NCBI GenBank assembly: GCA_025331125.1
Contig: JAOALB010000123.1
Coordinates: forward strand, 1-64,000
Direction: 5' to 3'
DNA from: Mycogone perniciosa
Taxonomy: Eukaryota > Ascomycota > Sordariomycetes > Hypocreales > Hypocreaceae
DNA: 64,000 nt
Shown in pieces: positions 1 through 9,899 of the stretch (within the stretch, counting starts at the first letter, position 1; each line of letters starts with the position of its first letter). The notes beneath the pieces are model-generated. The model was not told the origin of the DNA and did not search any database. It saw only the letters and a list, made by a program, of their open reading frames with translations. A program made the position numbers and the translations under genes.

Positions 1-76
<76 letters not shown>
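1..76. repeat. (AAT)n trinucleotide microsatellite
   Basis: About 25 uninterrupted AAT units open the window, so the true left end of the tract lies outside it. The purity suggests a length-polymorphic simple repeat in intergenic DNA. Confidence 0.97.
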
Positions 77-737
77 TTACTGCTACTACTAGCAGTAGTT
101 GATTGGCCGAATGCTCTTTCGCAATTGATATTGAATGTGCGGTGCGGCAGCAGCTTCTGAATTCTGTCTGGTCTGTGATGGGCTGCAGACAACAGTCAAA
201 CCACGAGAGTACGGGTACAGTACCGACAACGAAGGTGGAGGGCCTCGCAAGCTTAAAAGGCATCTGATAGGTAGAAGTATAAGATTAAACAGTACTAGTA
301 TTACTAGTACTCCGTACTTGTATCGTTAATCAACTCATAGCCCGGCCCGAGTCGGCGTTGTCGTCCTAAAATCTCACCACATTCGCAGTGGATCCCTGAA
401 AGCCTTGCCAATTTGTTTCCGAGATGCGAAGCATGGCTGTCCATACTCGTACATGTAGGACTAGTACTCGTAGAGACCCGATGGGCAAGATCGCCAGCGT
501 CTCACTCTCATCCTGCGCATAATGGACATTACCCAACTGCTACCCAAGCTCGTAGCCCCTTGGCCGGATGTCTGACTGAGAAAATCGATATTGGAAGACC
601 AAAGAGAGGTCATTATCGTGCTTGCCGCTGGATCGACCCACTTTCCTACCTTCTAGGCGCGCCCACAACAGTACGAGAGCAGCCATATTTCTCGATAGGA
701 TGCTGAGAGCTTGAAACGACCAGAGCATCCGGAGATC
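77..737. other. Intergenic stretch upstream of the aspartic-protease-like gene
   Basis: There is no convincing gene here; the open frames are short and have no family motif. It should contain the promoter of the gene starting at 738. One copy of the dispersed 9-mer TACTCCGTA lies at 308-316. Confidence 0.6.
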
Positions 738-2591
738 ATGCATATGAGGGCGGAACTGTTTTTTTTCCTAGGCCTCATGCCAGGCGCGTTGGGCGCCATA
801 CGCCACCAGCATCTTGGAACGCGAGCAGCCACACCGTCGCCAGTCCCAGTGTCGGCTAGCCAGGCCTTGTGAGTAGGATACTTGATGTATTCTTGAAGCA
901 AGCTCATCATTCGCAGCGAAGGTGTTGATGGGCCATGGTCGACCTTTGAACTCCGAGTAGGAAACCCAGCTCAAAACATTCGCGTACTGCCCGGAACCTC
1001 ATCGACACAAACGTTAGTGGTACTGCCAGTAGGCTGCCAAATCATAAATGTAACGGACTGCCCCAAAAGCAGAGGTGGTCTGTTTAATAATTCGGCTTCA
1101 CAAACATGGCAAGCGATCGGCACCTTCAATCTGGGCTTTGAGAGCTCCCTAGGCTTCAAAGACAACGGCTTGTTTGGATATGACTCAGGTACGGCAGGCA
1201 CCAACATGCTTTTCCACAATGCCTTCTAGTATTGACATGGCTTAGTTGGAGTCGGTTTTCTGGGCAGTGGTGGTCCTGTCATCGACCATTCCATCGTCGC
1301 AGGTGTCGCAGGCACGGAATTCTACCTCGGGGTGCTTGGTTTAAACCCACTACCAACCAACTTCACGGATCAAAATGATCCGCAACCCAGCTTTATGCAA
1401 CTCCTCAAGAATCAATCGCAAATACCGAGTCTCTCCTACGGCTACACGGCTGGCGCGCCGTACCGGCTAAACAAGGCGCTTGGTAGTCTCATTCTGGGCG
1501 GATACGATACCTCTTTCTTCCAAGACACGAAGTTGTCGCACAAGTTCTTTAGCGATCAGAGTCGAGATCTAACTGTTGGGGTTCAGTCCATCACCACGAA
1601 CGCCAGTACAGCAAACAGGGCGCTACAATCTACTCCGATTCCAATGTTCATTGACTCTTCTGTCACGGAAATCTACCTTCCACTGGATGCCTGTCGCGCC
1701 TTCGAGCAGGCTTTCAATCTTACCTACAATAATGCTACTCAGAGGTACTTGGTTGACGACTCGCTACACAACAGGCTTGTTGCCGCAAACCCTTCTGTCA
1801 CGTTTACAATCGCCACAGCAATCACAGGTGGTGATAGCTGGAATGTCACCTTCCCATATGCGAGCTTCGATCTACAGGTAACACCTCCGCTGGTCCAAAA
1901 TGCATCTCGATACTTCCCACTTCAGCGGGCAGCAAATGCGTCACAATATACTCTGGGGAGGGTGTTTTTACAAGAGACGTACCTGATCGTAGATTACGAA
2001 CGGGGAAATTTCTCCCTTCATCCAAAAGTATGGAACGCTAGTGCTGTGCCAAACCTGGTTACCATACAGTCATTAACCACGGTCCAACCCGTCGCAAGTC
2101 AAGGCCTCGGCGGAGGTGCCATCGCTGGTATCGTTCTGGGCGTCCTGTTGTTCATTGGGGCCATTGCGACTGCCATCCTGCGGTACTTGGTTGTTATTCC
2201 CCGACGCAAGGCTGCAAAGGCTGCCGCAGAGCTAGAGGGCAGTACGCCGACATCAGAGGCACAGCCGAGTCCTGAAGAGTCCACCGCTCCAGTTGTCGAA
2301 GCTAGGAGCGATAGCATACGGGAGCTGGAAGCCGATGAGGCGAAACTGACACCAGAAATTGAGGGCAGTGTCCCCACAACTAGAACTCCCATGAGCGAAT
2401 TGGAGTCGGCAGCCAGCCCAAGGCTTTCAGAGCTGCCATCTCCAGCACCAATATCAGAGCTACCCTCACCAGATCCCTTGTCAGAACTACCATCCCCGGC
2501 GCCAGTATCGGAGTTGCTATCGAGGGAAATATACGAAATGCCTGGCAGTGATGTCCCGGAATTACCGGGAAGTCCAGGTGTTCGGTCTTAG
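738..2591 (+). CDS. Membrane-anchored pepsin-like (A1 family) protein, probably catalytically dead
   Basis: Proposed exons are 738-868, 917-1188 and 1246-2591 (582 aa). The second intron (1189-1245) holds a branch-like TTGAC and removes the in-frame stops at 1227 and 1233. The protein starts with a hydrophobic signal-like segment (residues 5-20). A two-lobed pepsin-like domain follows (about 48-440) with the family landmarks GSGGPVIDHS and SLSYGYTAGAPYRLN. Then come one membrane span (VLGVLLFIGAIATAIL), a basic stop-transfer RRKAAK, and an acidic Ser/Pro-rich cytosolic tail with four SEL(P/L)S units. Where active pepsins have D-T-G-S, this protein has LPGTSS (68-73), so the first catalytic Asp is missing; the second lobe keeps FIDSS (Asp271). 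Known fungal relatives are surface-anchored, Bar1/yapsin-like. A non-proteolytic surface role is inference. ATG 744 is an alternative in-frame start. Confidence 0.85.
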
Positions 2592-3433
2592 CATTTTCAG
2601 AGTCGGAGTTAGGGAGTACGGTACGGCCGATGCTTACGCCGACCTCGGGGGATCAAATTCCATTGGCGCTTGGGCTCTGACTCCTTGTCAATGTGACGGG
2701 CGCGCGAGAGGCCTTGTGATGCTTACGCGTATTAATAATCTAAGTCCTGAGTAGGGAGCAGCATGACGCCATGGAAAGGGGGAAGTTTCAATAGGGCGGC
2801 AATGTTTAAGATGTTGCTTTTTTAGTCGTGCTGCAGCAACTCGGTACACACGATGGAGAGAGGCGATGTTAGCTTATGAATTGCATAAGGTACTTTCTAC
2901 GAAAGTATTGGAGCTAGTTTATTCCAGGCAGATCGTTTTATAGTACTCCATAATAGGGTATACCTCAAATCATTTATAATTAATAGTAGTGACTTGAGCA
3001 AAGAAATGACGAGGGATATCACAATATATAATAACCTGATTGATTTTTTTTGGTAAAAACAAATACTATGTGGTATGTTTTTTATAACCCCCTTTTCCTC
3101 TTGTTTTTATGGCTCTATAAAGGTACACAGGGTACAAAGTCATTACGAAGTGTACTATTAAGACAATTACTATTTACACATATGTATATCTCTATTCACA
3201 CACAACTTCTAATTCCTTATATCCTATCTGCTAAGCTAGTAAAGGGCAATTGCACGGGATTAAATAAAGCCAAGGAAAAGAAATTTACACTATGGCACCA
3301 TTTCGTAGTCAGTAAGCATTACTACTATAATGTACGGAGTACCTAGGTAACTAAAGGCTTCTTCAATACTCCGTACCCACACCGTATAACTAGCCGATAT
3401 CTCGCCAGCATAATTTGCCTGCGCCGCCTCCAT
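2592..3433. other. A+T-rich intergenic stretch
   Basis: No supportable gene is present. A 98-codon open frame at 3050-3346 is low-complexity and matches nothing I know. TACGGAGTA at 3333-3341 and TACTCCGTA at 3367-3375 form a close inverted pair of the dispersed motif, about 60 bp before the P450 relic. Confidence 0.55.
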
Positions 3434-5283
3434 ATGATCACTTTTGTTAACTTCAGCCTCACTACCAAGGCGCTGTCCACTCTCGCGTTAATCAGCCTTG
3501 CTAGCTTCTTCTACCACCTCTATAAACTCAGATCTCAGGTGTGAGAGGCATCGCAAAAATATGGCGTTGTAAGTCATGCTGCGCTTCTTGTCACTTGGGC
3601 TTATACCGGTAATGTCAATAATGACAATAACAAGTCCAGCTTATGCTACCTGATTCCTTCTTCTGGGGACATCTACTTGTCGTGGGCAAGTTCATGGCCA
3701 AATATCCGGGGGAGCTCTTTGGACAATACCTACCCTATATATTAGCACAGGAGCGCCCATATCTCGCTGCTTGCGACCTGATCTACATAGACGTCTGGCC
3801 CTTCGCTGGACCGATGCTGGCAGTTTTTCATCCGAAAAGGATGGCGCAGCTCACACAGCAGTCATCACTTCCTAAACACTTTAAATTGAAACCGCAACTC
3901 GCCCCTTTTACGCAAGGCCACGATTTGCTCACTATGGAAGGACAGGATGGATGATGTGGAAGAGCATTTTCAATCCTGGTTTCTTAGCAAAGAATCGCAC
4001 AGCCTTGTTACCCTCATTTCTCGAGGAGGTGCAGGTCTTGGGAGATCAACTGATAAGCGTGGCTAGGTCTGGGGAGGTAGTGAAATTGGAAGAGCACATG
4101 CAAAAAAAAACTATTAATATCAACTGTCGTGCTGCTCTGTAGGTTTCTAACCCATGTTTTTTTCAATTCTTGAAGGCCCTACTTAACGGAGACTCAAGCT
4201 AACGCTGAAACCAATAGACGTATACGAATTCATTGCCAAACTAAAGATAACGCCTTCGACAAGGCAATAAGGACGGCAATCCCGTAGCTCATTGTCAACA
4301 ACAGTCCCCGAAGTATCATTAAATATTGGAACCCTTTCAATGTCTTCACTTTATGGAACTGCAACCGCATTATCAAAAACCTAATTAAACTCCACGTTGA
4401 GCGCGGTATCGCCGAATTTGTCACCAGTAGTGCAAATAACAGCGGATTGTCTCCCACTATGCCTAAAACGATCAACTTTCTTGCTATCAAGTCATGCTTG
4501 CAATCCGCGAAATCCGACTCCAACTCCCCACCACGTATTGACCGCAAGTTCATTAATGTAGTTATTGCGCAGCTGAATATATTGGTCTTTGCTGGGAATA
4601 ATACAACAGCCTCAGTGCCCAGCTTCGTCTACCGCCTGCTGTGAAGCAACCCGCAGATATTAAGGGCACTCCGTGAGGAACATGACTCTGTTCTGGGAAT
4701 GAACGTAATGTATACGCACGATCGCATCTCTGCCAAGCCACAGCTGCTCAATCAGCTGCCCTATATCTCAGTCGTTATAAAGGAGAGCTCCGGCTGTTTC
4801 CGCTAGTAGGAACCGTGCGACAGGGACAGGAGGGATTTTCCCTCACCCATCCAAACACGGGCAAACAATATCCCACTCAGAGTTGTATGGTTTTCGGCTG
4901 CAGCTTGACCGACCAAGTTCCTCCCTGAGCGGTGGCTGGCACGACAAGGAGAGTCGCTGCATATCCGGAAGAACACATTCCGACCTTTCGAGCTCTAGCC
5001 AAGAAAACGCATTGGACAAGAGCTAGCCAAGATCGAGATATGGATGATCCTAGCCATGATGACTCGAGAGTTCGAGTTTGAGAGTCCGTACCCCCCTGGT
5101 GCGCCAGAGGTGTTGGGCGAGAAGGCATACCAAGTCCCGCTGCCTAGTCATGTAACAGGCCATGGTAAGGACGTCTATCCAGTGAGGATTAAGCTCAGGG
5201 CGGGATTAGTTGGTTCATTATATCTAGAGAGGCGAGTTTGGAAGTCATGGCTGAGTGTCCATTTTAGTTCTGGCAAGTTCTAG
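3434..5283 (+). pseudogene. Cytochrome P450 pseudogene
   Basis: The remnant starts with a membrane anchor (ATG 3434, about 37 residues) that runs into a stop. A long fragment from about 3640 follows, containing DLIYIDVWPFAGPMLAVFHP, then a frameshift near 3950 and the helix-C motif WKSIFNPGF. Further on are an I-helix LVFAGNNTTAS (about 4582-4614), an ExxR-like KESSGCFR followed by tandem stops (about 4785-4809), FLPERW, and the heme loop at 4978-5016. In that loop the Gly codon is a stop (4996-4998) and the heme-ligand Cys position reads CGC, Arg (5008-5010). The C-terminal segment is open to about 5203 or 5283. The order of motifs is correct, so this is a decayed full-length P450; from memory it resembles the StcS-type P450s of Aspergillus secondary metabolism. 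It cannot bind heme as a P450. Confidence 0.88.
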
Positions 5284-5870
5284 TTGAGAAAGATGCTCGA
5301 CCTCCTCGATGACAGAAGGATTGCTCAAATGCGAAGTTTCCCTTATACTTGCTGGATATTGATAGCTGACTCTTGTTGGCTGAGGAAGGGTCTAAAAGGA
5401 TTTATTGAATAAGAAATTGAAGATAGTATTCAAATAGGCTAATAAAGATGTAATTTTGTCAAAGATTCCCTATCTTATGTGATGACCATTGACTGCACCA
5501 CGCGTTACCCTATAGATGAATCAATCACAGCACCCACCAACTTCACGAACAGACATAGAAACTGCCTAAAGCTAAGGATCTGGAGTTCTTTGGAACGGTG
5601 GCTTGAGTTGCCCTCTCCAATTACTGTGTGGCTTCCTGTGCTTTAAAATGAGGACGGGAGAGGACTACAGACGGGAATTGGTAGGTTGCTAATATGTAGG
5701 ATTTGCTTGGGTCCGATATTAGGACTATAAAAGTGCGATATTGGGTACTAGAGATATTAAAACGAAGAGATATCGCCATACTCTTAAAACCGAATATACT
5801 GTTATCCTATTATACTAGAGAAAGATCCTTGTTTCACCAGGAACTATTGGGTATTCCTATAAACCTAAGA
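5284..5870. other. Intergenic stretch between P450 relic and GST gene
   Basis: A+T-rich, with no gene I can support. It lies 3' of both neighbours, which converge here, so it probably holds the GST 3' UTR. Confidence 0.5.
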
Positions 5871-6690
5871 TTAAGCCTTCAACTTGGCTAATCGAGCCTT
5901 GGTGACTGTAGCAATTTTCCCCTCATTCCATATCCCGTTCACGCTTGGGTGTTGTACAACAGTAGTAGCCCATTTGTAGAAGTTAGGTGTTTTGGTTGGT
6001 AGGTCCCTGATTAGACTCTCAGGCAGAAGGCCATGCTTCGGTAGCGATAGTAGTCTGAGCAAGAACGATCCGGTAAGCACCTGTTTCTTATAGTTAGAAA
6101 ATGGATAGTGTCTTTGGTAACCTTCTCACATACCTCAGCCAGAGTGAGTGTTTCACTCCCCCCGAAAAAAGGCGCCGCATCCGTTAACAATGGCTCGATC
6201 TCCTTCTCAACCTGCTGATTGAACTCCTTGGCAATTTCCTCGGCCTCCTCCTTTGTCTTTGCGACGAGGACTTTGTTGTACAAGCCGTTGACCTTGCTGA
6301 AGTATGTATCAACGAAGAAGTTGATTCGGGCACGCCTTAAGGACGCCTCGGGGGTGCCTGTGGTCGGCACCAAGTGCGACGGGTGTGCGTCCGCTAGAAA
6401 CTGGGCCACGATAGCAGACTCTGTCACGATCTCGCCATTGTATGAGAGGCTAGGGACGAGACCACGGGGATTTACAGAGAGGTACTCCGGGGTGCGGGGG
6501 GCGCTCAGATCGATGATCTCCTCTTCAAAGGGGAGCTTGAGCTCTGCCAACGCGATGTGAGCGCGATGAGCCCCTGAAGAAGTATGGGTTAGTCTTGGTG
6601 TTAAAGTAGTGAATGAGGTTTTGCAAAGGGATTCCTACATGGACAAACATGGTTGGTATAGAGCTTGATCTTTGGAGTTGCCACGGCCAT
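5871..6690 (-). CDS. Glutathione S-transferase, Cys-type (omega-like)
   Basis: Exons on the minus strand are 6690-6639, 6573-6134 and 6080-5871 (233 aa). The introns are 65 and 53 bp, and both begin GTAGGA/GTATGT and end CAG. A thioredoxin-fold N-terminal domain carries CPWAHR at residues 16-21, with Cys16 where omega-class enzymes have the catalytic Cys. NPRGLVPSL (cis-Pro loop) and the TES glutathione-binding motif (68-70) follow, then an all-helical C-terminal domain. No signal peptide is visible, so it is expected to be cytosolic. Omega-type enzymes act as thioltransferases or dehydroascorbate reductases, and fungal relatives often serve in stress responses or secondary metabolism. All frames join cleanly across both introns and no inactivating lesion is seen. 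The physiological substrate cannot be told from the sequence. Confidence 0.93.
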
Positions 6691-7010
6691 GATGAGAGTG
6701 GGGCTATGGCTTCGCACGTTTTAAATGCCTCAACGTATTTTACAAGGTACAGAAGCTGTCTTGGAGAGAAGGCTTGAGGGATCGAGAGTAAACAATTGAC
6801 GCCTTAAGTATATCACCCAATTGTGGATTTCTAATCACGAACCATGTATGTAGATGATGCCATCGAGTGCCAAGGTGAAGTGCTCTAATTCGTCAGCTAC
6901 CCCACACTTTATGAGACTCCGTGAAGTCGCAAAGCCCAAAGACTGTAAGAGGCTATTGAGCAACGCCTAGATGGAGTGCACTCTATGCACGCACCCCAAG
7001 GCAGAGACTA
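6691..7010. other. Short intergenic stretch, GST promoter region
   Basis: No gene is seen. It separates two minus-strand genes and should contain the GST promoter. Confidence 0.5.
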
Positions 7011-7409
7011 TTAAAGGTCAATCTGGGCGTTATCTCCCGAATCCAGGACTCCCCCACTGTACTTGGATGCCACAGTGCGCTCAAATCTTGCTCCAGAGAG
7101 TTGCCCTTTGACGCTAGCCGTCAGGGTGTACTGAGCGGCATCCTGATCCAAAGTAACAGTCTTGTCCAGTGTGCCCTCGCACCCCGAATGCCATGCATTC
7201 TGGAGGAATATACTCAACTTATCGCCCCGCTTAGCTCCATAGAAGACCGCCTGATCAAAAAGCAGATGTTCGACTGTTGTAGAACAGCAAACATTGTAGC
7301 TCAGAGAGGTACATTGATTTGTGTTCTGACCTCTGACTAGCTGGATATCTCTACTTGCGCCGGCTGCAGCATGCAGAGCAAGAACCATAAGTAAATCTTG
7401 CGGTTGCAT
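7011..7409 (-). CDS. Small secreted cysteine-containing protein, function unknown
   Basis: This is a single-exon frame. I prefer ATG 7409 (132 aa, starting MQPQDLLMVLALHAAAGASR) because it gives a clean signal-peptide-like N-terminus; ATGs at 7451 and 7448 would add 14 residues. A TATA-like TATAAATA (7507-7500) lies 40-90 bp upstream. The mature part has four Cys in the order C...CC...C (QCTSLSYNVCC, then HSGCEG), which could form two disulfides, and a Gly/Ser-rich C-terminus. It is the size of secreted effector-like or hydrophobin-adjacent proteins, but it lacks the eight-Cys hydrophobin spacing and I do not recognise the family. Whether it is expressed is unknown. Confidence 0.62.
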   Translation of the reverse strand: MQPQDLLMVLALHAAAGASRDIQLVRGQNTNQCTSLSYNVCCSTTVEHLLFDQAVFYGAKRGDKLSIFLQNAWHSGCEGTLDKTVTLDQDAAQYTLTASVKGQLSGARFERTVASKYSGGVLDSGDNAQIDL

Positions 7410-7499
7410 TATTGATGCTATGAATGTGTCAGCCGCGCAAATGCACATCAAGGGGAGATGCTCCGACCTCGTTTGAATCGGTAGATCAGATGATGACCC

Positions 7500-7507
7500 T
7501 ATTTATA
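7500..7507 (-). promoter_or_regulatory. TATA-like box for the small secreted protein gene
   Basis: On the minus strand this reads TATAAATA, placed 49 bp upstream of ATG 7451 and 91 bp upstream of ATG 7409. Placement only; not verified. Confidence 0.4.
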
Positions 7508-8477
7508 GGTGAATTCGCAAGATAACTCAATGCCACAGCGTTTTTAATGAAGTTTTTGTAGTTGTTGATGCTGGTAAATGGTGCTGGGCGAGAGCGGAGA
7601 GGAAGCGAGTATTAGAGAAGGCGGACGCAAGTTTATAGTTATCGAGTTGGACGAGTCACAAGAGACGGGACTGTATCAAACATAAGTCGTGACTTAAATA
7701 GATGCACTCCAGGCAGAAGTTGAAGGTGTCTCAGTCCATCTGGACCGCCCTGTCGAAACTGGAGAGATGGCCATGAGGTACAGCATTGTTACCAATACAA
7801 CTCGGTCTAGACTTAGTTCCCAGATGACAGTAGCCAGCCACTTTCAACCTTATGATGTGGCTCATTGTATTCCCCCTACAAATCTCACTGATGGGCAGGC
7901 TTTGTCAATCAGCTAGCCAGTTGATGGCATTAGAGGAGCCATCAGCACAAGCTAGGTGTTGGGGCAAGGGTGGTGCCGCCACTATCACGGCACGGCGCGT
8001 GGCCTTCCAATAGTGCGCCCGCCTCCGCCGCAGCTGGATCAGTTTTTGTTGGCATTCCATCAAAAAGCGCCTCTCTGACTTCAATATTGATCAATATTGA
8101 TCCAATGACTCGCTCAGCTGAGTCTCGACCGGGATTTATGAACAGAAGCAGTGGAGTCTACGTTGTATTGGAAGTCAAAGGCTGACTGTTGACTCAGCTG
8201 CGTCAATGGTTTAATATTGGAAACAAGCCTCCTCTCCTTTGTTCACCAAGGTAGAAAACAGTGCATGGAGAGCGTATCAGTATTGCTTGGGAAACGGTGG
8301 CACATCTTTACCTGTCAGCAACTGGCATTGAACTCACAATTCCGCGAGATGGCCGCCACTGTTGACATGGCGCCGCTCCTGAAGTAATTAAGCATGAGGT
8401 TGAACATCGTGAGTGGGGAGAATATCAAAACTATTAATACACGCCGTTCATTTACATCTCGGTGGTTGTCCAGTCCT
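7508..8477. other. Intergenic stretch of about 970 bp
   Basis: Base composition is ordinary. A 71-codon frame (7970-8185) has no recognisable features. I see no gene here; it holds upstream DNA of the secreted-protein gene and the 3' side of the next minus-strand gene. Confidence 0.5.
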
Positions 8478-9275
8478 TCACACTGCTTTGAGACCCTTGT
8501 TGACGAGCCACCCAGCCAAGATTGCATGGAACCATTTCCCAAACGGCGTCTCCAACAGTGTTGGCTTGTCGTCCTTCCGCCTCCACATCCAAGTTTCGTT
8601 CACAAATGCTACACGCTTGGTTTCCTCGTCGTCCTCTTCAGATGACCCAATCACCTCGACCGCAGCGACAAGCAAGCCCCTTGCAGGAGGCCCTGTATAC
8701 GAATCCGGTACCTCAATGATAAGCTCAGATCTCTCGGATTCCACTGCATCTCCACTGTCATAATGGGAGACCCTGTACACGCCATTGACGAGATCGCCTG
8801 TCTTGAAGGACAGTTCTGAGATCCAGTCGGTATCAAAGCTGCGCCGGGTGCTGTCATCGCCGATGAGAGATCTAATGAGTAAAGCCTGGGGAGTCCAACT
8901 GAAGGCGAAATGGGTGGCACGCAGGTAGGCCATGAGCAATCCAGATGGCTGAACTGCGGTGCTCCGGATCTCATTGATTGGATAGCTCAGACTAGATGCT
9001 AGAATCGGATACGAGACAACGCGTTCATACACAACGACCCATTGTGAGCTGTCTGACTTGACATCTTCTGGGAGGCTCAACGGCTCTTTGACGGCTGGAT
9101 CGTAGGATGAAGATGACGTTGATGACTTTTGAACACGACGCCCAGCTGATGTGGTAGTGTTTTTAGACACTGATTGTTTGAGGTATAAAAGGTAGGCAAA
9201 TGGCAGAGCGACAGGTAGAATCACCACAGCCACAGCTACAGCGTCTGAAGCTGGTCTACAAAGGCCCAAACCCAT
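8478..9275 (-). CDS. Conserved-looking single-pass membrane protein, function unknown
   Basis: The single-exon frame has its first true ATG at 9275 (265 aa); the frame extends upstream only through non-ATG codons. One hydrophobic segment lies near the N-terminus (AVAVAVVILPVALPFAYLLY, about residues 12-31). A Ser/Thr-rich linker follows, then a soluble domain of about 190 residues with NGVYRVSHYDSGD, PDSYTGPPARGLLVA and FVNETWMWRR. The C-terminus is amphipathic (PFGKWFHAILAGWLV). The frame is free of lesions and has coding-like composition. I have the impression of a fungal-specific uncharacterised family but cannot name it, and no catalytic motif is visible. It sits 625 bp from the transporter gene on the same strand. 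Confidence 0.7.
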   Translation of the reverse strand: MGLGLCRPASDAVAVAVVILPVALPFAYLLYLKQSVSKNTTTSAGRRVQKSSTSSSSYDPAVKEPLSLPEDVKSDSSQWVVVYERVVSYPILASSLSYPINEIRSTAVQPSGLLMAYLRATHFAFSWTPQALLIRSLIGDDSTRRSFDTDWISELSFKTGDLVNGVYRVSHYDSGDAVESERSELIIEVPDSYTGPPARGLLVAAVEVIGSSEEDDEETKRVAFVNETWMWRRKDDKPTLLETPFGKWFHAILAGWLVNKGLKAV

Positions 9276-9899
9276 GATTCTGGCGAGGATAGTGTGATGG
9301 AGATGCAATATGACGATGGAGATGTTCTGGTTACTATTCGTCTTAAGCGGTCCGCGGCTCGGGCTCGGCTTAGTGACGTATTTCGCATCGGGAGATATCG
9401 CTAAATATCAACATTTATCTCGCAGAGGTTGCCGGAATAGGAGGTTGTGCTTCTCCGCAAAATTGGTTATAGCGCGGATCTAACTCAGCCAAAGCCCTCA
9501 CATGCAGACAGTTCATTCCGCAAAAGCCTGCGCCTATCACGACATTTGAGTCTTACATTGTCATTTCGCTTTTCTCCAACCAGCAGGCTAGAGGGGATGT
9601 TTTGTTCTACCGCCACAGTCAAGACCTGTTTGCCATGATCAATGGCATCGCTACAGGGAATCTGAGTAGCAATTACTGGGTCACTTAGTATGTGCGTCGC
9701 AGTGGCCAAGCTTACCATCTCTGTCGACGTTATGAAAAATACCATGGCTGGTGATCCCCCTGCCTCGATATTGCATCGATTCGTGAAGCGAAACAGAGAT
9801 TCACATGCAGGACACTGGTATTGGGGCATTTCTATCGTATACTCAGATCTATTGTGATTTTTCATATACTTCATATGCCGGCCGTAAGTCTTTAAAGTG
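9276..9899. other. Intergenic stretch between two minus-strand genes
   Basis: No supportable gene is seen. It should hold the promoter of the membrane-protein gene and the 3' UTR of the transporter. The minus-strand frame at 9485-9958 runs out of the last transporter exon in another frame and shows no motif. Confidence 0.5.

Noticed and set aside
1017..1235. Stops at 1227 and 1233 as evidence of a broken protease gene
   Set aside because: They fall inside a 57-bp intron (1189-1245) with donor, branch-like TTGAC and acceptor, and splicing restores the family sequence.
3050..3346. 98-codon plus-strand frame
   Set aside because: A+T-rich, no motif or promoter, and unlike the coding composition of neighbouring genes.
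8394..8763. Plus-strand frames opposite the membrane-protein gene
   Set aside because: They are antisense shadows of a lesion-free 265-codon minus-strand gene.
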